Shown: positions 55,495 to 64,000 of the stretch, piece by piece
How positions within the stretch are numbered: position 1 is the stretch's first letter
Layout of the letters: every line of letters begins with the position of its first letter
Source: Angiostrongylus vasorum
Taxonomy: Eukaryota; Nematoda; Chromadorea; Rhabditida; Metastrongylidae
Assembly (NCBI GenBank): GCA_018806985.1
Contig: JADANN010000263.1
Span: 1 to 64,000 of the forward strand
Length of the DNA stretch: 64,000 nucleotides
Direction: 5' to 3'
Translations under genes and position numbers: made by a program
Notes under the pieces: generated by a model
The model's input: the letters and a program-made list of their open reading frames with translations, nothing else
Databases searched by the model: none
What the model was told of the DNA's origin: nothing

Positions 55495-56025
55495 GGCATG
55501 TTATGCTGTTTATAACACTCTACTTCGACAAATGTCAATATTATCCATTTGTCAACGTTTCGTTCCGGGTAGCTAAGGCACCACCTCGTTGTCTTTGCGG
55601 TGTGCTTCTTTGTTTCATTTAACATCTACCATGCAGAATTTTTCTGGATTTTATTAATAACTTGGCATTCTTTTCTTTTCGACATTTTTTGTAATTTTTT
55701 CCGTTTACGCAATGATTTGTAAAGAAGCAGTTATCTAGTAGGTGGTTTCACTCCCCATAGATGTCGTCGTCGTAATTACGATTTCAAATGAAGGTACAAA
55801 AAGTTTAGCAAAATAAATTGTGTTTTCTCTGACACTTGAAATGTAGCGGTAAGAACGATTTCAGTTTTCTTTTTTACCATAGCCAATTTGTAGTCGAACA
55901 AATTGTGGTTGCTATCCTTTCGTTCTGTGGTTGCTACCCTTTCATTCCTGCTCTCTTTATTACGCCATTATTTTTTTCTCGATATTCCAGTTATTTACCT
56001 TAGTTTTCCTGCAGTTCACGCCGAA
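55495..56025. other. No feature seen
   Basis: AT-rich; no exon or repeat recognised. Confidence 0.3.
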
Positions 56026-56029
56026 TTTA

Positions 56030-56235
56030 TCGCTGATTCGGTCCAATGGTCTGGGCCCACGAAGCCTTTGATCTCTTCTGGGTTGGCAAATCGGTACCAG
56101 AGTTGTCTGGGAAGACAGCAACACTTGCTTGGTATATCGGAAGAACACCGCAAGTCATCATACAGATCAGAAGTGGATTCAATTACCTTTGTGGTGGTTG
56201 ATCATGTCCAAACACCACCAAGCACTTTCCACTCT
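56030..56235 (+). repeat. Family D SINE, decayed copy
   Basis: GGCAAATCGGTACCAGAGTT then GTCTGGGAAGACAGCAACAC and GAACACCGCAAGTCATCAT. Confidence 0.55.
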
Positions 56236-56534
56236 ATCCTTCGAAACCATTATGAGCTTTCGTTATCAGCTCTTATCCCGTTCACATCTAAAGATCAATG
56301 GAAAATCAAATTTCAAGAAATACAGCTTCTTTCCTCTATTTTTTGGAAGCTTTTTAATAAATACGGTAGATTTAAGTGCTTTTCTGCAGCTTGTTCAATC
56401 AAGCAGATTGCGTCTAAAGTGCTTGTCCCTTTTGTGTCATGAATATGCTTATCCTACTACATCTACCATTTTGTTTTCGGTGTTATATCTTCCATATTAT
56501 TATACCCTTTGTTCTATAAAACTATAATTCCTAT

Positions 56535-56830
56535 CTTAACCTTTTTATTTGCTGCCCTTTCTTTTTTTGTGGCAGGGTATGTTGCGAAATATAACTTCTA
56601 TGATGCTGAGATATTTGCAAAACTCCGGATCGTGGGTGTCTGCGGTGGGAAACGAACGCGCTATTACCCTTTCCGAGGGCTCCGGTGATTGCTAATAGCA
56701 GTGATCGATAGAATTAGCTGAAAGACAGGCGAAACGATTAGCCCCAGAAAGAATAATAGCGCGTTCGTTCCCCACCGCAGACACCTGCGGTCCGGAGTTT
56801 TGCGAATATCTCAGCATCATAGAAGTTATA
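56535..56830. repeat. Family C compact inverted dimer
   Basis: Plus half 56535-56690 (GATGCTGAGATATTTGCAAA ... CTATTACCCTTTCCGAGGGC) and minus half 56690-56830 (AATAGCGCGTTCGTTCCCCA ... TGCGAATATCTCAGCATCAT). The two halves are near complements and could form a ~130-bp hairpin stem. Confidence 0.7.
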
Positions 56831-56871
56831 AATCCTATGTCCTTACTATGCTTATTTCCAATAATGTTAAC

Positions 56872-57129
56872 CCCTTCATTTTTCTTGGAAAGCTTTCCTG
56901 AGTGTCGAACTGCGATTTGATTCTTGCTTCTAGCAATTGTTCAATATTTTTGTCCGGAAAAGGCAAGCCAGTGCGAAATATTGCCGTCGTCTGGGAAGAA
57001 ACATATTCACAAGGTGAGGATGCAGCCACCAATTCACAATAACCAGTAGACTGTCCTTGATGGTGAAGTGAGAGCGTCCTGGTACGAATAGTTTGAAGGC
57101 GATTGTTGAATAACACGAAATACGAACAC
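56872..57129 (-). CDS. Exon-like ORF, unidentified
   Basis: About 85 open codons on the minus strand between an acceptor-like AAAATCGGTGCAG and a possible donor GTTAAC. The peptide includes VLFNNRLQTIRTRTLSLHHQ, GYCELVAASSPCEYVSSQTT and LPFPDKNIEQLLEARIKSQF. The length without stops and higher GC make coding plausible; the splice sites are not strong and no domain is recognised. Confidence 0.4.
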
Positions 57130-57134
57130 CTGCA

Positions 57135-57955
57135 CCGATTTTGTAGATCGTCTGTCTTGACGACGCTCTAACCTTTTTCCTATCAGCTACAGTGGCTTTT
57201 GCTTTCGTTTATTATCTCTCTTCTTCATGATTTGATCAGCTGCAAACCTCATTTTTTGGATGAAATATGGTAGAATAATTGTAGAATGTCTGAAGTTTGT
57301 GGTCCTTCTTGATACAAATATTAGCTCTCTTTTGGAAGGCATCGTTCAAATTCCTCTCGTTCTCGGCACAAAGTCTTCGAATTCTTGATTAATGCTCCAG
57401 GACACGTCTTAGTACGAAAGGGAAATATAAGATTCATTGAGTTGTACTGGAGTGTGCGAAATCTTTAGTTCTTCATTCGGTTGATGGCGCTTCTAAGAAG
57501 TTCACAAGTTGTACAACTTTCCTTTATGAGCGAGGTATGTGCGCAAAAGGTCTGGTGTACCAGTCGATAAAGCATACATGTCGATTTGCTTCTTATACCA
57601 CGAGTTTTTTAATAAAGGAAGTCCTTTGCTTTGATTGCAATTTGTCCTTTCCCATAATATGATGTTTTAAATGTCATCGTCCTTTCATTTCTGCAAAAGC
57701 TAGCAGTATTTTCTCTACAGCAATGGAATTAGACGACATTAAAGGATTTCAGAAAATCCGTCCACAGACGTGTTTACCACTTTGATATTAATTAAACGGC
57801 TGTATTACAATAATACTAATAACTCGCCGTTTTCCTGATTAGCAGAGACGTGCCTTTTGAGTAAATATTATTTATTCCCAACAGCTGCTATTTCTGTGGA
57901 TTTCAGCTTTTCCGGAACTGGAGAGATGTCGTAATTGCATTACATGGAAAAAATA
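57135..57955. other. No feature seen
   Basis: AT-rich; no exon or repeat recognised. Confidence 0.3.
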
Positions 57956-57959
57956 AGAT

Positions 57960-58170
57960 AGTAAAGGCTGAGAGACAGGCGAAACGAAGGACCCGTATGC
58001 TGTGGTGGTGAACGCGTTAGCCTCCGGAAAGGGTAATAGCACGTTGGTTTCCACCGCAGACACCTGAGGCCCGGAGTTTTGCAGATATCTCAACAACATT
58101 GTGATCATATTTCACCCGCCATTAAAACATAGTGCCCTGCCATTAAAAAAATAGTACGCGGTAAACAAAA
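57960..58170 (-). repeat. Family C repeat, minus copy
   Basis: GGCTGAGAGACAGGCGAAAC, GTGGTGGTGAACGCGTTAGC, TTTTGCAGATATCTCAACAA and GCCCTGCCATTAAAAAAATA. Confidence 0.65.
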
Positions 58171-58174
58171 AATT

Positions 58175-59985
58175 GAGAACAAGGTAGCAAATATGTGGAA
58201 AGATGATGAGAAGGTGCATAGCTTCCAGATTTCCCAGAAATGCCGTCAATCAAAATCTTCAACGATATTGATATTCATTGTGATGAGCTAAGAACCACCT
58301 TTAAAGAAATGCTACGATATTCTCAATTTCCTTTTCCTATGGATATTATGAGCTGTATAGTTGTACCATGATTGCTTCAAAAGCAGGCCGAAGTTTCTTC
58401 GAAGGTTGATGTAAGCCTGTCGCAAATTTACTCCTTGCTCTATAAGAATTGCCAGGGTGGCAGTACTTTCATAGCAATGAGACATGTCTTCATAGCCAAG
58501 CGAAAAGAGAGCAAGAAAGTGCCGAAACTTACACTTAATTTATGCATCGTTAACGACGATTTGAATATGAACAATGTACTGTTATTGCTGTGGAATTCCC
58601 GCTTGCAGATTAGTTAAGGCTTTTCCAATGTCTACACAAATAGTTTTCATGATCAACATGTGTATAGCACTCTGCAAGCGAACTGAGAAGAACAATAAAT
58701 CGTTCTGCACTGATCCATTTCTTAAGCACTATGCACTTAATTCTAGTTAAGGGACATAGAAATGACTGAAAGGACTAACTTGCGGAGGAGTGCCGATGTA
58801 ACAAGTCAGTGTTTTCACCCTTCCACACAAAGTTGGCACCAATCTGCCGCCTACAAGTGAACTGCGGCTTGAATAGTCCATGGAATTGGACCAAACCAAC
58901 GACTATCTTGTCGCACAATACATCTCTGCTCTGAACCACCCACAATTTTATGAAATAGGAATTACTAGAAAGCAAACATAAAGTCATTTCTCGATCAACC
59001 ATTACTGAAAGAAATGTTGTTTTCCATTATTAGGCTATAGTCATTCCATAAGCAGGCTATGCTTTAGTGCTTTGTCTAGCTGGTGAAATAGCCCCGTTGG
59101 ATGAAGTTGACCTAATCGTTAAGTCTGATAAACAACATGTACTTTTGGGTAATCCAGGAGCGTTTTCGCTCAAACGAGAAAGGTCAGTTCAGTGTGCTTT
59201 TCTCATGTGCATAAACATAATGTATGCATGTGTGGATGTACTTATCATTATGCATATTCTATTTTGATTGTTGCCTCAGATGAAAGATGTCAGTCAATCA
59301 AACTACAAAGCACACAAAAAGGAAATTCGAGGTCAGTTTCTGTGAACTACTCTCACTTCTACTGTCGAAAAAAAGTGAAAGGCGTCTGAATTCCTTATAC
59401 TAGGCAGTTCGAAAATTTGTCATAGTTCTGTTTTTTATGAGCTACTATGAGTGGTCGTTCACAGTAGCTCACAACAGCAGAAGTGGCCCTAAAATAGTAG
59501 CAACCAATGAGCTGATAAATAGCACACTTGGCCGTATCATCACAAATCGTGTCGCACTTTTGTTCATTCAACATCTTTGTTGTCTCAAATCCCCGCCGGT
59601 TATCATTCGGCAATTCCTTCCATGGCGTAGGATCCTCTTTCCTGCAGAAATTATAAAAAGAATAGAACTTAAGTGAACATCAAGGAACACTGTAAAGGAA
59701 AATTATTTACGAAAGTTTTTGGAAGACCTTATTATTACACAAAAACTAGGAATGTTGTAATCTCAATTAACACATTTGAAGAAGAATGTAGACTACATGA
59801 AAGTCTGTCGTTCTTCGATAATCCGTGATTTGAGCGAGGCTACCACCTTACCAACGTGCATCTGAGGTTGCAAAACTGTGAACAAAACTGCTAAGAGACC
59901 TTTTTAATGGAAAGCAGCAATATTGGTCAAAGCTGCAGGGGAAAAAAGCATTCGCAACGCCTGTCTGGGTTGAGCTAATTAGACA
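58175..59985. other. Mostly unassigned; family D scrap
   Basis: 58790-58855 matches the minus-oriented family D body (AAAGTTGGCACCAATCTGCC). The remaining frames (58372-58617, 59067-59267, 59437-59676) lack support. Confidence 0.3.
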
Positions 59986-59989
59986 ACTA

Positions 59990-60110
59990 AGATGATTGCT
60001 GTTTTTCGTCAATACAGCGTACGGGTTAAATCAGATGTGTACGTAGAGAAGGCAATACAGGCTTGCGCACTGCTGCATCCTCGTCAACTAGTCATATGTA
60101 ATTTTAGTTT
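59990..60110 (+). mobile_element. Possible PIF/Harbinger transposase tail
   Basis: FRQYSVRVKSDVYVEKAIQA followed by CALLH resembles the C-terminal (V)KACxxLHN block of PIF/Harbinger transposases. Only this block is visible. Confidence 0.25.
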
Positions 60111-60204
60111 AGATAAATACGTCATCCCAGTGGTTCTCATTTCAGATGCCCAACATGCTACAACGTCGGCTAGGAATCATAGATCTCACGTTTCCGATTA
60201 GGTT

Positions 60205-60805
60205 AAACTCCAAAGTTTGAAAACCCTACTGCATTTCACAATCAGTAAGTAAGGTCCATTTTCCATAATCCACCGAATGGAGGGTAAACATTAACAAAAT
60301 AGAAAACCGGCAAAACCGCGTTATTATACAAAGAAAGAAGACGATCCTCAAAACATTCTTCTCTTGTTTCTCCATAACTACCTTCATCGAAAATGTCAGG
60401 AACTTAAGTTTGAAGCAAAAAAGCCATGCTAACAAGCTATGTATTAGCTCGGAAATCTTGGCATAGTACAATCTTATGCTCATATCCAGTAGTTATTTCA
60501 TCGATTCATTTCATCGATTGCGCACAAGATTGTTTATAGATGCAGCACACAATAGCTTATTGTTGCTTATTCGAATATAGGTTATACGCCGACGGAGCTC
60601 TTGGAAGCGGTGGACAGTAAAAAATGTCCATTTAAGCTGACCTTAACGTCGTTTGAGAAACCTCGAATCACATTTTCATTGTACGAGTGTTACATCACCG
60701 TTGATACAGATCATCAAAATAAAAGACCAGAGGACGTTGTTTAACACTCCGACGAGCCAGGAATTGTAGGATACCCTCCATCACTTATATCCGACAAGGA
60801 GTCCA
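60205..60805. other. No feature seen
   Basis: AT-rich; no exon or repeat recognised. Confidence 0.3.
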
Positions 60806-60809
60806 AAAT

Positions 60810-61060
60810 TCAGATCCAGTGTGACGATCAAAGTCCAGAGATGCCATAGCACATTCCCAGATGGCAAGAATTAGGTGAGCAGGGCACGCGAAGGCATGCT
60901 TGTTGACGATAACTACTGGGAAAGAGCTGTGAACGACTAAATTCAAGACCGCTGATCAAATGGTCACGCGGCTTCGCGAAGATCCTAGAAAAGTTATTAT
61001 ACCGCTCTTGTTCTCGGAGAGGAAAGAACTCAATCAGTAATTTTGGTATTCGATAGCAAA
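60810..61060 (+). mobile_element. RTE C-terminal fragment
   Basis: KSRDAIAHSQMARIR, then in another frame DDNYWERAVND, corresponding to the KIRWAGH ... DNRWxRAVxD block of RTE. Confidence 0.5.
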
Positions 61061-61330
61061 ATGCAGGAGACTTTGAGAACGCCTTCCATCGTTTCTCTAG
61101 AGATTTTACTGTACACGTGATTTTTGAACACTTTAAAAAATTTACTCTATCGGCTATTTCGATCGCAAAAAATTGTCCTAAGCAACTTTGACAAACATCG
61201 TTGCGGTATCTGAATGTGTATTTTATCAATAATATCACGTGCAATGACTGAGCGACGTGCTAGGTCAGGATTCCATCGTTCCAGACAGGTCTGCTACTAG
61301 TTGGTCGACTCAAGAAGACCGGAATGCTCG

Positions 61331-61404
61331 GTGAACCCGTGGCACGGAATCGAACAAGTCAAAGATTGTGTGTCTGCCACCACTAATCACTGCGCTACTG
61401 CCAA
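61331..61404 (-). repeat. tRNA-like sequence (SINE head or tRNA relic)
   Basis: Minus strand: GGCAGTAGCGCAGTGATTAG (A box) and TTGTTCGATTCCGTGCCACG (B box, acceptor-side arm). Spacing is close to that of a tRNA, but the anticodon arm does not fold convincingly and the acceptor ends do not pair well. No family A or D body follows. Confidence 0.4.
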
Positions 61405-61409
61405 GTTTA

Positions 61410-62100
61410 TGAAACAAAAAGTACTGGAAAATAAATAGAAGTGATTTTAAGCACACACTCTACGAAAATTATCTCCATCCCTTTTCAGTGAACGAGGAGC
61501 CTATAAATGGTAGTTTACGTGTGCCATAAACGATTGTTTGCTCAGTTCATTATTGACTTAAAATCTTCATATTTATTTGCAATGTACAAAAAATTCTATA
61601 GTTTATAACCGCATTGTTTCGAAGAACTGTTTTTCTAAGGTGTCGAACCGTAAGTTCACGCGTACTTCCGGCAAGGTTGAGATTCAACCTAGGAAAGTGG
61701 TTCGGCATTTTCATCAGTATTCAACTGTTCTACATTGGGAACTAAGCATCCTAATTTTTGACAAAGAGAAATGCAGTAGATGATTACTTTTCAGTCACTA
61801 TCCTTTCGACTACTGAATAACCGTGGTGCGTATGAAAAAAAAGGCTTGCAGGAAGGATGATAATGCGTGCTTGATTTAGCCCAATAGTGACAGCGTCCGG
61901 TTTCTCCTCATTTATTAAAATAAAAATGCGACGACATGATGAAATACGACCAGAACTAATCATTGAAAGGGTTTCATGTTTATCCACGCACTTTTCCATA
62001 ACGACAAATGATCATTTTACTTCATTTCGAGCCTTGTTGCTCCTTTCATTGATTTGGCCTCGATCATCGTAGTTTTGATGATGTTGTTCGTGTTAGTGTG
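61410..62100. other. No feature seen
   Basis: AT-rich; no exon or repeat recognised. Confidence 0.3.
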
Positions 62101-62103
62101 CCC

Positions 62104-62278
62104 TTCCAGGCTCTGAAGAAGTCGATACTGTCGAAACATCAGCTACCGTTGTGTTGTATGTGTTATATTTGTGAGGGAGCAGACTTGTGTTGAATAACTA
62201 CCTCACGATTGCTGTAAAAAAAAAGAAAAGAGATTTATAATCCAATGCCGAGGTTAATAGAAAGTCGATCTTGGAAGC
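62104..62278 (+). repeat. Solo PLE pseudo-LTR fragment
   Basis: Hammerhead-like core at 62108-62145, then AACTACCTCACGATTGCTGT, and the terminal AATGCCGAGGTTAATAGAAA GTCGATC. No PLE coding sequence is attached. Followed directly by a family D SINE. Confidence 0.65.
62108..62145 (+). ncRNA. Hammerhead-ribozyme-like motif, altered triplet
   Basis: AGGCTCTGAAGAAGTCGATA then CTGTCGAAACATCAGCTA. The hairpin is compensated (GUC with GAU/GUC region rather than GGC/GCC) and the cleavage triplet is ATC rather than GTC, which hammerheads can tolerate. Confidence 0.45.
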
Positions 62279-62334
62279 TCTTAATATTCGTTTTTTATTC
62301 TAATTTTTTTTACACCTACAGCTCACTTGTGGCA

Positions 62335-62642
62335 AGGACGCTTGGTGCGTGGTGGTCGGAGGCGCCTTGTAACACACATGTGGAATTGATCCCCGCGCCA
62401 ATGGCCCACCAGGCTTTCCATCCCTCCGGAGTCGGCAAACTACTACCAGACTTGTCTGGGAGGGTAGCAGTAGTGGCTCGATACATCGGTAGGCCACCGC
62501 GAGTCATTGCAAAGGCCAGATATGCATTCAATCAGCTCCAACGATACTTAATGAAGTCGAACGCATGGCGCATCCCCTCGAGGGATTGATCAACGCCTAG
62601 AGCTTTATCTTTTTTATTTACCCTTTTATCCTACTTTTTTTT
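62335..62642 (+). repeat. Family D tRNA-derived SINE, well-preserved copy
   Basis: Head GTGCGTGGTGGTCGGAGGCG then GTGGAATTGATCCCCGCGCC; body CCGGAGTCGGCAAACTACTA; CACCGCGAGTCATTGCAAAG; end GAGGGATTGATCAACGCCTA and TTTTATCC followed by a T-rich tail. Confidence 0.7.
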
Positions 62643-62644
62643 AC

Positions 62645-63140
62645 AAATCCTAATGTTGAAGTGATCTATTCTATAAGTAAAATGAAATTCGTTTCATTTC
62701 GGTGCCGCAAGGTTTGTAGATTTTACAATCAACTCGGTGTATCTGGATTTTCAAACGTACGGCTGGGGGAATTAAAAAGTTGCGTCATCTTTTTCTGGAT
62801 GAGTCCTACACTGGCAATCTTCTCACACGTACACATCATTTGTTATTTTTATATCTGTCTCTATTTAATCAGCCATTTTCATTACCACACACCTCACCAA
62901 TCCAGAAAATTGAACGCAATGACCTTTCCGCTTTGTATTTTTCTCTTCCATAGCGATGTTATTTCCTCTCGTAATATAATTTCATAGTCGAATAGAATAT
63001 TATGTGCATGAACTACAACGTTTAACTTCATTTTCGTCTTGGAGTTCTTACACTCACAGTCGATTATCGTATGTCATCAGATTTCCACCGTATACCGTAT
63101 CCCACTATACGGTCGGGAATCAAACATGTTTAGTTTATTG
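62645..63140. other. Upstream region of the right-edge gene
   Basis: AT-rich. No exon seen; may hold the promoter or an upstream non-coding exon. Confidence 0.3.
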
Positions 63141-63166
63141 TCAGGCGCTACTCATCGGCTTCATCC

Positions 63167-63267
63167 ATGGCGTACGTCAACCAGATTACCATCCCCATCT
63201 ACTATGTCTACATTGTATTGGCCGCCATTCTGTCTGCTCTTGTAGTGGTTGGCGCTATTTTCTACAA
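63167..63267 (+). CDS. First coding exon of a small membrane protein gene
   Basis: ATG in good context (TTCATCCATGG), 33 codons plus 2 nt. The peptide is MAYVNQITIPIYYVY then IVLAAILSALVVVGAIFY: a short N-terminus and one clear transmembrane segment, probably with its N-terminus outside. The donor GTTAGT follows in phase 2. A TTTATTGTCAG acceptor-like site ends at 63144, 22 nt before the ATG, and could be a trans-splice site. Joins in phase to 63769-63852. Family not recognised. Confidence 0.65.
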
Positions 63268-63654
63268 GTTAGTTGCTCCTTATTTTTTTCTGGCAAATGT
63301 ATGCAATATAACACAAATATGGGCGATACGAACTAGAAACGATATTTTTGAGCCCAATAAAACTAGAACTTTCTTGGTTCTCATTGAAAAATGGTAAAGT
63401 GTTTACGTTTCATGACGCACCAAATGCAACCAAAACAACAGAGCATTTATCACCGATTATTACCTTAAATTCGACATCTTTATACGTGTTTATATTTCTT
63501 TACAATGTCAATAAAAACCTATTGGAAATTGTTATTATTACCAATACCGTTGTTGTCCTCTTTAGGAAGCACTAAATAGACTACTTTTTTTTCAAAACCG
63601 ACTTTCCCTTAACCTCAGCGTGACCAATCAATATGCATCATTTATTCAATGGAC

Positions 63655-63730
63655 GTACACGAAGTTGATAATCAATGTTTATTCGGCTATCATTTGGACG
63701 ACGTCTTCGTCTTCATCACAGCTCATTTTT
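63655..63730 (-). repeat. Divergent PLE pLTR (family F) scrap in an intron
   Basis: GTTGATAATCAATGTTTATT CGGCTATCATTTGGACGACG, matching 10630-10670 and 50170-50200. Lies inside the intron of the right-edge gene, just before its acceptor. Confidence 0.4.
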
Positions 63731-63768
63731 TTGTTTATTTGCGTCCACTATCGTCTTTTATTTTGTAG

Positions 63769-63852
63769 CGAGAAAAAATTCCTCTTGCACAGGTCCCGGA
63801 AACCTATCGATCTTGACAAGCTGGACTGTGAACAGCAAGCGAAACTGTTCAG
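63769..63852 (+). CDS. Second coding exon of the right-edge gene (partial gene)
   Basis: 84 nt, phase 2 in and out, acceptor TTTTATTTTGTAG and donor GTAGGA. With the first exon it continues after the split codon AAC as EKKFLLHRSRKPIDLDKLDC and EQQAKLF: a basic stretch right after the membrane segment, as in cytoplasmic juxtamembrane regions. The intron is 501 nt. The gene continues beyond the window, so total length and function are unknown. Confidence 0.65.
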
Positions 63853-64000
63853 GTAGGAACGTTCAAATATTAAGCTAGCCTTTTCAGTGAAATAGTACAT
63901 CGTTGGGGCCACAAACAACTTTAAAATTTCTCAGCGGAATTATAACAAATGTCTTAAATATAATAAAAGCACCGCCTTACTTCCATCTGAAGTTTCACAA

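Noticed and set aside
61331..61404. Functional tRNA gene
   Set aside because: A and B boxes are present but the acceptor stem and anticodon arm do not pair convincingly.
1..64000. CRISPR array, prokaryotic operon or bacterial contamination
   Set aside because: No regularly spaced repeats, no ribosome-binding sites, no dense ORFs; introns, SINEs and PLEs are all eukaryotic.

Overview
This window looks like repeat-dense chromosomal DNA from a strongylid (hookworm-like) nematode. The evidence is AT-rich sequence, very short introns with pyrimidine-rich acceptors, RTE-clade non-LTR retrotransposons, Penelope-like elements (PLEs) with GIY-YIG endonucleases, and several tRNA-derived SINE families. 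There is no operon-like bacterial layout, no rRNA, no CRISPR array and no long intact host ORF. Genus-level assignment is an inference.

Host sequence is sparse and mostly exonic islands in repeats. On the minus strand from about 10.3 kb down to 5.0 kb, a chain of exons (10253-10297, 9873-9931, 8550-8723, 8014-8148, 4999-5160 and 5363-5548) joins in compatible phase. The last four are exact multiples of three and encode a Ser-rich tail followed by a possible C2-like beta-strand segment. On the same strand at 15038-15460 lie two exons of a CDC14-type dual-specificity phosphatase with the HCKAG / LGRTG active-site loop split by a 65-nt intron. This copy has two frameshifts and an intron ending in CG instead of AG. 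At the right edge (plus strand, 63145-63852) two phase-matched exons start a small membrane protein gene that runs off the window. Three further isolated exon-like ORFs (25.0, 38.1 and 57.0 kb) are weaker.

Mobile DNA dominates. The centrepiece is a PLE compound at 15.47-20.65 kb: a near full-length minus-strand element flanked by direct ~495-bp pseudo-LTRs, joined head-to-head to a 5'-truncated plus-strand copy ending in its own pLTR. Other PLE pieces lie at 11.5-14.5, 21.8-22.4, 26.9-27.6, 44.4, 52.5-53.4 and 62.1 kb. At least seven pLTRs contain a conserved core (CTGANGA, short hairpin, GAAACGTC) that matches hammerhead ribozymes, which are known from PLEs. RTE fragments lie at 0.1-0.5, 1.1-3.0, 13.9, 23.6, 29.5/30.1, 46.7, 53.5-55.5 and 60.8 kb, all broken.

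Three short interspersed families are defined here from within-window alignment: family A (tRNA-like head, T/A-rich tail), family D (tRNA-like head, tail ending in a TTTATCC-type motif, about 14 copies) and family C (tRNA-like core, often present as inverted dimers; one copy sits inside an RTE with a ~13-bp target duplication). Family B is a fourth 380-bp repeat with four long copies. Long stretches between these hold no recognisable gene.
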